NCBI GenBank assembly: GCA_938092005.1
Contig: CALKOU010000001.1
Coordinates: forward strand, 124,001-188,000
Direction of reading: 5' to 3'
Length of the DNA stretch: 64,000 nucleotides
DNA from: an uncultured Flavobacteriaceae bacterium
GTDB taxonomy: Bacteria; Bacteroidota; Bacteroidia; Flavobacteriales; Flavobacteriaceae
Shown here piece by piece: positions 25,503-34,057 of this stretch. How positions within the stretch are numbered: position 1 is the stretch's first letter; every line of letters starts with the position of its first letter. The position numbers were made by a program, and so were the translations under genes. Below the pieces are notes generated by a model. That model worked only from the letters and a program-made list of their open reading frames with translations. It ran no database searches and was not told where the DNA came from.

Positions 25503-26604
25503 CATTCAGCTAGACAGTGTAGAAGCAGCAATTGAAGATATCAGAAATGGTAACGTTATTATTGTTGTTGATGATGAGAATCGGGAAAACGAAGGAGATT
25601 TTGTCGGAGCTGCAGAAATGGTAACGCCAGAAATGATAAATTTTATGGCAAAAGAGGGGCGTGGATTAATTTGCACACCAATTACTGAGCAGCGCTGTCG
25701 TGAATTAGATTTATACCCAATGGCCAGTAACAATACGGATCCTATGGGAACTGCATTCACAGTCTCCATTGATTTAAAAGGCGATGGAGTAACTTCTGGA
25801 ATTTCGGTAGCAGACAGAGCTAAAACGGTGCGTAGACTCATCCGTGAAGATGCAAAAGCAGAAGATTTCTTGCGACCAGGGCATATTTTCCCTCTTGCAG
25901 CTAAGGAAGGGGGCGTTCTTAGACGCACTGGACATACAGAAGCGGCTATTGATGTTGCACGTTTGGCTGGTTTTAAACCAGCAGGTGTGATTGTTGAAAT
26001 CATGAATGAAGATGGTACAATGGCTCGGTTACCGCAATTGCGCAAAATTGCTGATGCATTTGACCTAAAATTAGTTTCCATTGAAGACCTGGTTAGCTAT
26101 CGCATGAAGCATGATAGCCTCATTGAAGTTAAAGAAGATTTTGAAATTGATACCAACTACGGTTCGTTCCGCCTTCGTGCTTATCATCAAAACACAAACA
26201 ACCAAATACACATTGCATTAACACTTGGTCAATGGGATAAGGATGAGGCAGTATTAACTCGGGTGCACACACATCAATTAGACAGTGAATTAGCAGGAGT
26301 TCTAAATCAACAAAAGGAAAGTACGCTAGATAAAATATTCAAAAGAATTCAAGGGGAAGGAAAAGGAGCCATCATTTTTATCAATCAATTACAACCTGCA
26401 AGCACCTTACTCAATCAGTTAAAAGCATTAAAAGACAAAGACCAACATGCACTTCATTTCGACGAAAAAGACTTTGGAATAGGGGCACAAATGATTCATG
26501 CAGTTGGAATCAGCAACATCAAACTTCTTTCCAATAGCGAAAAAATTAAACGAGTAGGAATGTCAGGCTATGGATTAAAAATTAGTTCATACGAAACCTA
26601 TTAA
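25492..26604 (+). CDS. ribB: 3,4-dihydroxy-2-butanone 4-phosphate synthase with degenerate GTP cyclohydrolase II domain
   Basis: Riboflavin synthesis enzyme turning ribulose 5-phosphate into the four-carbon unit. Residues 1-205 are an intact RibB domain (DDENRENEGDFVGAAE, RPGHIFPLAAKEGGVLRRTGHTE). Residues 210-370 align with GTP cyclohydrolase II, but where active enzymes read RVHSECLTGD and RCDCG this one reads RVHTHQLDSE and NQQ (257-274). All three zinc cysteines are missing, and so is the QEGRGIGL block. This half is therefore very probably inactive as a cyclohydrolase and may be structural. Overlaps lptF/G by 11 bp. Confidence 0.9.
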   Translation: MENSIQLDSVEAAIEDIRNGNVIIVVDDENRENEGDFVGAAEMVTPEMINFMAKEGRGLICTPITEQRCRELDLYPMASNNTDPMGTAFTVSIDLKGDGVTSGISVADRAKTVRRLIREDAKAEDFLRPGHIFPLAAKEGGVLRRTGHTEAAIDVARLAGFKPAGVIVEIMNEDGTMARLPQLRKIADAFDLKLVSIEDLVSYRMKHDSLIEVKEDFEIDTNYGSFRLRAYHQNTNNQIHIALTLGQWDKDEAVLTRVHTHQLDSELAGVLNQQKESTLDKIFKRIQGEGKGAIIFINQLQPASTLLNQLKALKDKDQHALHFDEKDFGIGAQMIHAVGISNIKLLSNSEKIKRVGMSGYGLKISSYETY

Positions 26605-29072
26605 AGGAGTCCTCCGCCCCCGCTCTTTTCATCATTTTGTCGTTGACGTCTGGATTTGGCTTGGTATTTTCCACTACCAAAGCGATAGTTAAACCCTAGC
26701 TGAACTGTACGGCTTTCCCAATGAAACGCACCTACTTGGTTGTACGGAAGACGTCCATCAAAGCGAAAACGCATGGTATCAAAAACATCATTAAACCCAA
26801 TGTTTACCGTGCCTTTACCCTTAAGCACACTTAAACGGGCACCTAAGTTTACAAAATACATGGGAAGCACATCAAACTGTAAGTTTTTATTCTTCCCTCT
26901 GTAAAACATAAATGCAGTAAATGAAAGCTTTTTAGTTGCGGTGAAACTGTTATACATTCTAAAATTATAAGCTACATTCTCGACTTCATTAACTTCACGA
27001 ATAATGTCGTTAGCAGTAGCCTGGTCTGTTGGCACGCGCAGCCGTTCAGCTATACCTTCTTGTGATTGTGAAAACAAATCAAAACTCCCATTAATACTCC
27101 ACCACTTATACGGTCGGTAATTCGTGGAAAATTCCAGACCGTATGCAAAAGTATCATCAAAATTATCATGTGTTAAAATAAGACGACCCGATTTTACATC
27201 TGTGCGATCCACAAACAATGCACGATTGATTTCGTCACTGATAAGTCGGTAAAACACACCACCGGTTACCGTTCCCTTTTTTAGTTTTCGAGTATAATTG
27301 ACTTCAAAAGAATTGGTCAACTGCGGCAGCAATTCTTTGTTTCCGTAAGAAGACACCAATTGTGTTGACCACTCTTTAATAGGGTTTACTTGGTCTATGC
27401 CTGGTCGATCAATCCGCCTACTGTAACTAAATTGGTATGCGTTTTTTTCGGTTGGTGAATACGTCAAGAACAAGGAAGGATATAACTCCGTATAATCGTT
27501 TTTAAAGGGCGATATCGTTGTTTCTCTAGTTCCAGATGTTAAGGTTTCATTTGCAACGGCCGACACAGAAACTTGCTCTGCGCGCAACCCTAATTGATAC
27601 GTCCATTTCTCAAAGTTCTTTCCATACGTTGCATATAGAGAATAAATATCACGTGTGTAATCAAATTTTGTGTCAGGAGCAGGAACGAGCATTTGTTGAC
27701 TATTCAGAGACTCCCCCGTGGAGGAGAAAAATATTAACGTATTAAACAAGCGTGTTTCTGCACCCAATTCTAATTTACTGTTTTCAGTTAGTGGATTTAC
27801 GTAATCTAGATTAATTGTGGTACGTTCTCTGTTTGTAGTGTTATCATCTTTGTAGTCTTTGGTATTGTCATTGGGGTATTTAAAAAACACAGGGCTTTCA
27901 TCTTCAAAAGTGTTATGATCAATCTCTAGTTCAATGTTACTCCCTTCTTTGTTAAAGTCTAACGTGTAATTCAAATTGTATTGAGTGGAATGGTTGTCAC
28001 CGTGAGCGCCGTTTAGTAGAATGTCATTTTTTGAAGGGTCTTTATCGTAAAAAGTTCTTGTTGTTCCGTCCGTACCGCTGTTTGCGGGATTTTGGCTTGT
28101 AAAAACAGATACTGTATTCTTGTCATTGATGTACACATCCATTCCAACTTTAAAAATATGAGACTCCCTATCGTCTGAAAAAGCAAATAACTGCTCCGAA
28201 AAATCGTTTGGTCGATTAATGTTTCCGTGATTATCATTTTTAGAGATGTTATTGCTATAGTTGCCAAACACATTAAACTTTCCGTTGCGGTAATTAAGGT
28301 TCAGGCTACTATTAAATTTTGAGTTGATTTCTTTGCTCCAATTAGAACTTAGCGAACCATTAAACCCCACAAGCTGATTCTTATGCAAAATGATATTGAT
28401 GATACCACTCATTCCTTCTGGATTGTATTTTGCAGAAGGATTGGTAATCAATTCAATTGCTTTTATGGCAGATGAAGGAATTTGCTTGAGTAATTGTGCT
28501 GCGGGAATATTGGATAATTTTCCATCAACCATAACTGGGACATTTTCATTTCCGCGTAGACTTATTGCGCCGCTTTGAGGATCAACACTTACAGATGGAA
28601 TGCCCACCATGAGTTCAGAGGCAGTTCCAACAGCAGCAAGGTCCTTACCTATAGTAATCACTTTTCGATCAACTTTTTGCTGTATGCTCGAAACTTCGGC
28701 AATTACTTCTACACCTTCTAGCTCTGTCGCAGTCTCTTTCAATAAAATTTTACCCAAATCAATAAAATCATTGCTATCCTTAACAACAAGCTGTTTGTTG
28801 TATGTTTCGTATCCAATAAATTGAATGCGCATGGTATACGTTCCTACTGAGATTTTATCGATTTTAAAGGTGCCGTTTTCGTCTGTAATGGTGCCTGTTA
28901 GGGTTTTTTCGTTTGCTGTAATAAGTGAAACTGTAACATAGGGAATAGGTTGGTTTAAATTAGCATCGAATACCATTCCGGTAATGGTGCCTGTTTTAAC
29001 TGTTGAAGCAACTACGGTTTGGGTGTTGATCGCAATCAAACACAAAAGAATGAATGGGGTTAGGTATTTCAT
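26601..29072 (-). CDS. TonB-dependent receptor-like outer membrane protein (OMP beta-barrel family)
   Basis: An 823-residue outer membrane protein. Signal peptide to about residue 22 (INTQTVVAS), then a carboxypeptidase-regulatory-like domain (about 28-110: TGTITGMVFDANLNQPIPYVTV), a plug domain (about 120-235: ELMVGIPSVSVDPQSGAISLRGNENVPVMVDGK in part), and a large beta-barrel ending GFNYRFGSGKYQ. The extreme C-terminus is unusual, a basic and glycine-rich tail (RRQRQNDEKSGGGGLL) after the last barrel strand. Substrate unknown; no SusD partner. It converges with ribB, overlapping by 4 bp. Confidence 0.85.
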   Translation of the reverse strand: MKYLTPFILLCLIAINTQTVVASTVKTGTITGMVFDANLNQPIPYVTVSLITANEKTLTGTITDENGTFKIDKISVGTYTMRIQFIGYETYNKQLVVKDSNDFIDLGKILLKETATELEGVEVIAEVSSIQQKVDRKVITIGKDLAAVGTASELMVGIPSVSVDPQSGAISLRGNENVPVMVDGKLSNIPAAQLLKQIPSSAIKAIELITNPSAKYNPEGMSGIINIILHKNQLVGFNGSLSSNWSKEINSKFNSSLNLNYRNGKFNVFGNYSNNISKNDNHGNINRPNDFSEQLFAFSDDRESHIFKVGMDVYINDKNTVSVFTSQNPANSGTDGTTRTFYDKDPSKNDILLNGAHGDNHSTQYNLNYTLDFNKEGSNIELEIDHNTFEDESPVFFKYPNDNTKDYKDDNTTNRERTTINLDYVNPLTENSKLELGAETRLFNTLIFFSSTGESLNSQQMLVPAPDTKFDYTRDIYSLYATYGKNFEKWTYQLGLRAEQVSVSAVANETLTSGTRETTISPFKNDYTELYPSLFLTYSPTEKNAYQFSYSRRIDRPGIDQVNPIKEWSTQLVSSYGNKELLPQLTNSFEVNYTRKLKKGTVTGGVFYRLISDEINRALFVDRTDVKSGRLILTHDNFDDTFAYGLEFSTNYRPYKWWSINGSFDLFSQSQEGIAERLRVPTDQATANDIIREVNEVENVAYNFRMYNSFTATKKLSFTAFMFYRGKNKNLQFDVLPMYFVNLGARLSVLKGKGTVNIGFNDVFDTMRFRFDGRLPYNQVGAFHWESRTVQLGFNYRFGSGKYQAKSRRQRQNDEKSGGGGLL

Positions 29073-29162
29073 GAGATTAATTTGGGGGTTAGTACGTTTT
29101 GCGTTAATGAAATAACGAACCTCTCTACATATTGTTACATAGGGTCTTGTAAAAGTTTTTTT

Positions 29163-29918
29163 TTAGAAAAACCAAAGTTTAATGGCCATGGCAACAACCA
29201 TAACAATCATAACCGTTTTGATAACACCCTCCCCTTTGTTTACGGAGTAACGAGAAGCAAAAAACGCACCAGCAGCATTTCCAGTAGCTAGCGCAATACC
29301 ATATTTCCAATTGATGTGGCCACTAAGAGCAAATGTTGCTAGTGCACCTGTTGTATAAATACAAGCTACCGCTACTTTGGTAGCGTTGACTTTGATTAAA
29401 TCCATTTGATTGACATAGTTCAGAAAAAGCATCATAATAAACCCTATGCCCGCATTGATAAAGCCACCATAAATACCAATAAAGAAAAAGGCACCCATAG
29501 ACCAAATTAGGGTCTTACCAGTGGTCTTAGGTTGCAATAGTTCTGATTTGTAATTCGGCTTAAAAACCATCAAAACAACAACTGCTAACATGATGATAGC
29601 CAGTATTTTATTAAACAAAAAGCCGTCAATATCAATAGCAATTTTAGCACCAATTAGTGCTCCCAACAAAGCAGCAGCACCCAAATATAAACTCAATGGA
29701 AAAGCGTTGACTTTTTTAGATCGGAAACCCAGTGTGGCCGAACTGGTAGCAACAAGTATTGCTACCCGATTGGTGCCATTGGCGGTTGCAGCAGGCAAAC
29801 CCAAGAAAATAAGTAATGGAAGCGTTAATAATGAGCCGCCGCCCGCCATGGTGTTAATAAAACCAGCAACCAAACCTGCGCCAATTAAGAGAAGTAAATC
29901 GTATGGAAAATCAATCAT
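29163..29918 (-). CDS. TSUP (TauE/SafE) family membrane permease
   Basis: A 251-residue inner membrane protein with eight hydrophobic segments in two repeats. The first repeat carries the family motif GFINTMAGGGSLLTLPLLIFLG, and GGFINAGIGFIMML appears in the second. TSUP members move sulfite, sulfoacetate, sulfate or other organosulfur anions; the substrate here is unassigned. The cys operon lies 5 kb away on the other strand and is not obviously linked. A 90-bp gap separates it from the receptor gene. Confidence 0.87.
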   Translation of the reverse strand: MIDFPYDLLLLIGAGLVAGFINTMAGGGSLLTLPLLIFLGLPAATANGTNRVAILVATSSATLGFRSKKVNAFPLSLYLGAAALLGALIGAKIAIDIDGFLFNKILAIIMLAVVVLMVFKPNYKSELLQPKTTGKTLIWSMGAFFFIGIYGGFINAGIGFIMMLFLNYVNQMDLIKVNATKVAVACIYTTGALATFALSGHINWKYGIALATGNAAGAFFASRYSVNKGEGVIKTVMIVMVVAMAIKLWFF

Positions 29919-29975
29919 TTAACAAATGTAGGCAAGACAAGTGCAAAATGCGTTTTCAGAAACAAAAAAAGAGGT

Positions 29976-29983
29976 TATATTTG
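29976..29983 (+). promoter_or_regulatory. Minus-7 box of the tRNA-Ser promoter
   Basis: TATATTTG matches TAnnTTTG and lies 9 bp before the mature tRNA 5' end. A TTTC at 29953-29956 stands 19 bp upstream, close to the TTTG minus-33 consensus. Confidence 0.8.
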
Positions 29984-29991
29984 CAGCCATT

Positions 29992-30076
29992 GGAGAAATG
30001 GCAGAGTGGTCGAATGCGGCAGTCTTGAAAACTGTTGAGGGTCACACCTCCGGGGGTTCGAATCCCTCTTTCTCCG
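29992..30076 (+). tRNA. tRNA-Ser(UGA)
   Basis: Acceptor stem GGAGAAA pairs with TTTCTCC and the discriminator is G, followed by genomic CA so that most of the CCA end is not encoded in standard form. The anticodon loop CTTGAAA gives anticodon UGA, reading UCA. The long variable arm (GAGGGTCACACCTC) is as expected for serine, and the T-arm is GGGGGTTCGAATCCC. The 18 bases of its 3' end plus CA are repeated downstream at 30187-30204. Confidence 0.97.
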
Positions 30077-30102
30077 CAGACAAGCGTTTAGGGCTTGAAA
30101 CG

Positions 30103-30140
30103 AAAAACCATCAAGTTTACTTGTATGGTTTTTTTGTTTT
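30103..30140 (+). terminator. Terminator after tRNA-Ser
   Basis: AAAAACCA (30103-30110) pairs with TGGTTTTT (30126-30133), with CAA/TTG extending the stem past a small internal loop; the T-run continues to 30135. Position 27 bp after the tRNA fits transcript release. Confidence 0.8.
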
Positions 30141-30186
30141 ATGATATAGGCATTTGCAAAATGCCAAAAGAGGGAGGTTGGAACAA

Positions 30187-30204
30187 AATCCCTCTTTCTC
30201 CGCA
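30187..30204 (+). repeat. Exact 18-base copy of the tRNA-Ser 3' end
   Basis: The bases match 30061-30078 (T-arm 3' side, acceptor 3' strand and CA) without a mismatch; the copy is 126 bp downstream in the same orientation. Integrases that target tRNA genes leave such direct repeats at the far end of the insert, but the 108 bp between holds only the terminator and no gene, so this could be a scar. The rest of 30205-30315 contains the CCACAAC/GTTGTGG hairpin (30214-30231) and nothing else I can name. Confidence 0.8.
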
Positions 30205-30315
30205 AAAGGAAACCCACAACTACTGTTGTGGTGTATATTTTATGGGGTTAGGCATGATTTTTGCTAAATCCTTACGTCTCAAAAACCTAATGCTAACCAC
30301 AAAACTTAACCTCAA

Positions 30316-30996
30316 ATGTTTCCAAATCTTAAAAAAGCATTTATGCGAGCTGCAATGCTCATCATAATCTTTATACTCCTGGTAATAAGCAGTTTCTTTT
30401 TTAACAAAAACCTGTTCCACGTCCTTGTAAAAGAAGATGGGGTTATTGAATACACTACTGCAATACTTCTATTGCTAATGTCTTTTCTTTTGGTGTGGAA
30501 AATCATTCGTATCAAACGAATGAGAGGAAACACATGGCTGATTTTTAATACCTTTTTAGCCCTGGGGTTGTTCTTTGGGTTTGGTGAGGAAATATCGTGG
30601 GGACAACGTCTTTTTGACATAACACCAGGTACGTTTTTCACTGAAAACAACTTACAAAAAGAAACCAATTTACATAACCTCAATCTAAACGGATTTAAAG
30701 TTAATAAATGGATTTTTTCTTATGGTATGACATTGATTATTGTTTGCTATTTTTTCTTTTTGCTACCAGCCTATAAAATGAATGATTATATAAAAAGAAT
30801 GGTGGACAAATTTGGTATTCCTATACCACAAAGAAAACACGCTTTCCTATTTGCTATGATCTCCCTTATCGTTCTCGCCGTAAAAGATACCGACAAATGG
30901 GAGCTACTTGAAACGTTATTCGCTGCTGTTTTATTTTTAGTTGTTTTAAATCCCTACAACGCTAAAGAAACTATCCTTCAATTCAAAAATAAATAG
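30316..30996 (+). CDS. Uncharacterised multi-pass membrane protein with GEEISWGQR motif
   Basis: A 226-residue inner membrane protein with about six hydrophobic segments (roughly 10-30, 42-62, 75-90, 130-150, 170-188, 196-212). Residues 90-98 read GEEISWGQR and 112-122 read NLQKETNLHNL. I recall the same pair of motifs (GEE[IL]SWGQR followed by ETNLHN) in membrane proteins of unknown function from several bacterial phyla. The Glu-Glu, Arg, Glu, His and Asn residues placed at membrane edges look like an active site, possibly hydrolytic, but no function is established. Flanked by tRNA-Ser and a bidirectional terminator, so monocistronic. Confidence 0.75.
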   Translation: MFPNLKKAFMRAAMLIIIFILLVISSFFFNKNLFHVLVKEDGVIEYTTAILLLLMSFLLVWKIIRIKRMRGNTWLIFNTFLALGLFFGFGEEISWGQRLFDITPGTFFTENNLQKETNLHNLNLNGFKVNKWIFSYGMTLIIVCYFFFLLPAYKMNDYIKRMVDKFGIPIPQRKHAFLFAMISLIVLAVKDTDKWELLETLFAAVLFLVVLNPYNAKETILQFKNK

Positions 30997-31018
30997 AGGC
31001 GCAAAAGCGCCCCTATTT
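30991..31018. terminator. Bidirectional terminator
   Basis: AAATAGAGGCGC (30991-31002) and GCGCCCCTATTT (31007-31018) pair around an AAAA loop with one A-C mismatch; A-tract on the left and T-tract on the right serve both strands. It lies exactly between two converging genes, and includes the stop codon of the plus-strand one. Confidence 0.9.
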
Positions 31019-31042
31019 AATTAAATACAACTTATGATCGTA

Positions 31043-31378
31043 TTATGGAACATGTGGTTCAACGCTCTTATACTGGCAACACATCGGTAACGAATCATAT
31101 ATCGCTTCAGTTGCTGTAATGCCGTTTGCCTCATGACCAACAGCTGCAATATTTTTAGCCACATCTTGTGAGGATGTTTTTTTCGAATTAAAAATCAACG
31201 CTAATTGTTGTGTTTCAGGCTGCCAAACAGCATATTTAACGCCCTTTGTTTTTAGGGCTGCTTTCTCAATACGTGCTTTACACATGTCGCAATTACCAAG
31301 CACTTCAAGGGTAGTTTTTTCTGTTTGCGCAACAACCGTAACCGATGCGAAAAGAATAAGAAATAAATAAATTTTCAT
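31043..31378 (-). CDS. Secreted heavy-metal-associated (HMA) domain protein
   Basis: A 111-residue protein with a signal peptide (ending TVVAQ, residue 18) and an HMA fold. The metal site is GNCDMCKARIE with Cys30 and Cys33; the C-terminus adds a CC pair (PMCCQYKSVEPHVP). HMA proteins bind Cu+ or similar soft metals; here it would act in the periplasm. I start it at the ATG at 31378; the reading frame is open further upstream but that would cut into the receptor gene. It follows the receptor gene with a 10-bp gap, so the two are likely co-transcribed. Confidence 0.85.
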   Translation of the reverse strand: MKIYLFLILFASVTVVAQTEKTTLEVLGNCDMCKARIEKAALKTKGVKYAVWQPETQQLALIFNSKKTSSQDVAKNIAAVGHEANGITATEAIYDSLPMCCQYKSVEPHVP

Positions 31379-31388
31379 AACTGTAAAT

Positions 31389-33614
31389 TTAAAGGTTAAA
31401 ACGGAAACCAGCGTAAAGCATCCTACCAAACACTGGGGCATATAACTGACTTGTATCAAAAGCTGCGCCAAAAGGGTTGTCTGACGACAATACAGCATCA
31501 GCTTGCTTCACATCCAATATGTTTTCTGCGCCTGCATAAATTGAAAAAACTGATGAAAATTGACGTGTAAATTGCGTGCTAAGCAATGAAAAAGGATCAG
31601 CATATTTCTCAGGTGATGTAAATGAAGCTACACGTCGTTGGGGACCAACACGATGAAGTGTTGCATCGGCACGCCATTGTTTACCACCCTTCAATTGGGA
31701 TCCATATCCAACAAATGCAAACCAACGTGATTTGGGTTGTAATGGAACGCGTTTTAAACCTGATTTATACGTCGTTTCGATATCGTATTTTTTATAGGCA
31801 AAACGAAAATCAATACGTTCCGTCAAAGCCGTGCTTGCTAAAAGTTGAATGCTTTGTGCATAACTTTTTCCATTCAAGTTGTAAAAGGAAATAGCCCCTG
31901 GTGTTTCCCAGTCCACGACTACCCTATTTGTAAATTGTGTTCGGTAAGCGTCCAAAACAAGATCAACCTTTTTAGTAAAAAGTGTTGCTTTTTGAATCCA
32001 ACTAAAACCATAGTTCCAAGCCCGTTCTGGCAATAGGCCATACATGTCTTTTGTGGGTTGTGCAATGGAAAGCGTTCGCTGACTTCCCAAAAACCGTTGG
32101 TTTTCAGCAAAAATGCTAGACACACGTCTACCCGCACCTGCAGAAAAGCGAAGAATGGTCTTGTTATCAAAAAGTGCGTATCGAATATGTGCACGAGGGG
32201 TAAAAAAAGTACCAATCGTATTATGACGATCAACACGTACTCCTAAAATAGCATTGAAATGTTCTTGACCGACGTAGGTGTATTCAAAAAAACCACCCAC
32301 ATTCGTTTCATTTCTATTAATTTGAGTACCTAATATGTTTTCGTCATACCGATCAACCATGTATTGAAGACCTGTCTTAAACTTATGAAGGGTATTTCCC
32401 AAAATAGACTGATATACCAAATGATGGAAATAACTGGAATAGCGCACATCGTAAGTGTTATTCCCAAAATAACCTACTTGTTTATGACGGCTTATGGCAG
32501 ATTGAAATCCTAGGCTTCGATACGGGATGTTTGGGTCAACATAACCTGTTTTCAAAGCAAAACTCCATTTGTTATTATCTAATACTCCTCCCCAAAATTG
32601 TGTGCCAAATTTATGTTGACTAGGATCAAAAGCAAGTTGTCCTATCTGCTTTGTGTCGGAAAGTACATTAATACTCGCAAAGCCCACCCAACCCTTTTCA
32701 GCATCAATATATTGCCAACGGTTTAACACATTCAACTGTTCTGAAAGTGGCAAATCCAAAAAGCCATCCTTGTTTCGGTCGGTGCGTTTTGAACGCTTAT
32801 TTGCGTGAACAAAAAGAGAGGTAGCCCATTTGGATGATAAATCATGTTTGCCTTGAATGTTCAACTCTGTTCTTCCGTTAACGGACTGGTATCCATTGAT
32901 AAAAAGCGGTGGCGCTGTTAATGGCTTTACAAGCTCGGTATTTATTTGTCCTGAAATGCTTTCATAACCACTGGTAACGGTACCCGCACCTTTGGTAATC
33001 TGAATACTTTCAACCCATGTTCCGGGCGTAAACGTAAGTCCAAATGTCTGATTACTCCCACGTAAATTAGGAATATTCTCTTGTGTAAATAGTATGTACG
33101 GACTGGTAAGCCCCAACATTTGAATTTGCTTTGTACCCGTTAGTGCATCGGCGTAGTTTACATCAATAGAAGGATTGGTTTCAAAACTCTCTGATAAGTT
33201 ACAACAGGCTGCTTTAAGCAATTCATCGCTACCAATAGTCGTAACATTACGAGGAGTGAAAATAGCGCGTTGTAAGGGTTTTCGTTTTTGTGTGACCGTA
33301 ACTTCATCCAACGACGCATCATCGGCTGGAACAAGTGCTATACGAAGAGCTTGATGAAAGCCTGTAGAAATTTTAGCCGTTTCAAAACCCAAATAAGAGA
33401 CGATCAGGACTTTATTTTCGGGCATATGTGGTATCGAAAAAAAGCCATTGTCGTTGGTCACCGTTCCTATAGATGAGCCTTCCCAATATACACTTGCGCC
33501 TGCAAGTGGTTGGTTCGTGTTTCCTTGTTCATAGACGTTTCCAGTAACAAGATGTTGTGCAGTAGCTGCACTAATGGTACTAATTAGAAGTAATAATAAA
33601 TAAGATTTAAGCAT
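31389..33614 (-). CDS. TonB-dependent receptor, probably metal related
   Basis: A 741-residue outer membrane receptor. Signal peptide to residue 19 (ISAATAQ), carboxypeptidase-regulatory-like domain (about 22-105), plug domain (about 115-235, with GSDELLKAACCNLSESFETN), then the barrel ending GRMLYAGFRFNL. The plug carries an unusual CC pair. This receptor type, with a downstream HMA gene and upstream HYC_CC_PP gene, recurs in flavobacteria, which suggests copper or another soft metal or its chelate as substrate; this is inference from context. Confidence 0.85.
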   Translation of the reverse strand: MLKSYLLLLLISTISAATAQHLVTGNVYEQGNTNQPLAGASVYWEGSSIGTVTNDNGFFSIPHMPENKVLIVSYLGFETAKISTGFHQALRIALVPADDASLDEVTVTQKRKPLQRAIFTPRNVTTIGSDELLKAACCNLSESFETNPSIDVNYADALTGTKQIQMLGLTSPYILFTQENIPNLRGSNQTFGLTFTPGTWVESIQITKGAGTVTSGYESISGQINTELVKPLTAPPLFINGYQSVNGRTELNIQGKHDLSSKWATSLFVHANKRSKRTDRNKDGFLDLPLSEQLNVLNRWQYIDAEKGWVGFASINVLSDTKQIGQLAFDPSQHKFGTQFWGGVLDNNKWSFALKTGYVDPNIPYRSLGFQSAISRHKQVGYFGNNTYDVRYSSYFHHLVYQSILGNTLHKFKTGLQYMVDRYDENILGTQINRNETNVGGFFEYTYVGQEHFNAILGVRVDRHNTIGTFFTPRAHIRYALFDNKTILRFSAGAGRRVSSIFAENQRFLGSQRTLSIAQPTKDMYGLLPERAWNYGFSWIQKATLFTKKVDLVLDAYRTQFTNRVVVDWETPGAISFYNLNGKSYAQSIQLLASTALTERIDFRFAYKKYDIETTYKSGLKRVPLQPKSRWFAFVGYGSQLKGGKQWRADATLHRVGPQRRVASFTSPEKYADPFSLLSTQFTRQFSSVFSIYAGAENILDVKQADAVLSSDNPFGAAFDTSQLYAPVFGRMLYAGFRFNL

Positions 33615-33662
33615 GATATAATGATTTAATTAAACAAACGATTTCGAAGAAACGTTTGGATA

Positions 33663-34049
33663 TCAAATCAAAAATTGCTCAAATAAAACGTGAAAGTCTT
33701 GTGAAAAAGGTTTGGGTGGTGGTCGTGGAATACGAAGTTGCTCATGATTCCCTTCTACAATAAATGTAGCAAAAGAAGGCACAAATAAAATGGCCGTGAC
33801 AGGAATTTCAAAAGAATAAGGCGTATCATCTATTACTGCGTCATGAAGTTGCGTATCAAAAGAGGATAACTCACAACAAATACCGCTAAACATCGGTCTG
33901 TCATGTTGTTTCTTAGCACAGCATGTGGTAAGTTCTTTGTTAACAGATGTCGCTACGAGTTGGTCGTGGCAAAAATGAAGCATAAAGCTACTTTCTGTTG
34001 AAAGTAACAGCGTAAAAACCGCTAAGACAAAAGCAATATGTCTTTTCAT
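33663..34049 (-). CDS. HYC_CC_PP family protein
   Basis: A 128-residue exported protein of a Bacteroidota-specific family named for its motifs. Seen here: a signal sequence (residues 1-20), HFCHDQL (the H-x-C part), CC in TTCCAKK, CC in GICCELS, and the PP pair near the C-terminus in RPPPKPF. The clustered Cys and His suggest soft-metal binding outside the cytoplasm. It is 48 bp upstream of the metal-related receptor gene and probably in the same transcript. Start at the ATG at 34049; a further in-frame start at 34064 would run into the Rrf2 gene. Confidence 0.75.
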   Translation of the reverse strand: MKRHIAFVLAVFTLLLSTESSFMLHFCHDQLVATSVNKELTTCCAKKQHDRPMFSGICCELSSFDTQLHDAVIDDTPYSFEIPVTAILFVPSFATFIVEGNHEQLRIPRPPPKPFSQDFHVLFEQFLI

Positions 34050-34057
34050 TTTTCCTA

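Noticed and set aside
29941-30217. Short open frames over tRNA-Ser on both strands
   Set aside because: They cover the tRNA, its promoter and terminator, and have no protein-like features.
30414-30430. parS-like sequence TGTTCCACGTCC
   Set aside because: Only the left half matches the parS palindrome, and it lies inside a membrane protein gene far from parAB.
31379-31498. N-terminal extension of the HMA protein
   Set aside because: It would overlap the receptor gene by over 100 bp and bury the signal peptide that begins at the ATG at 31378.
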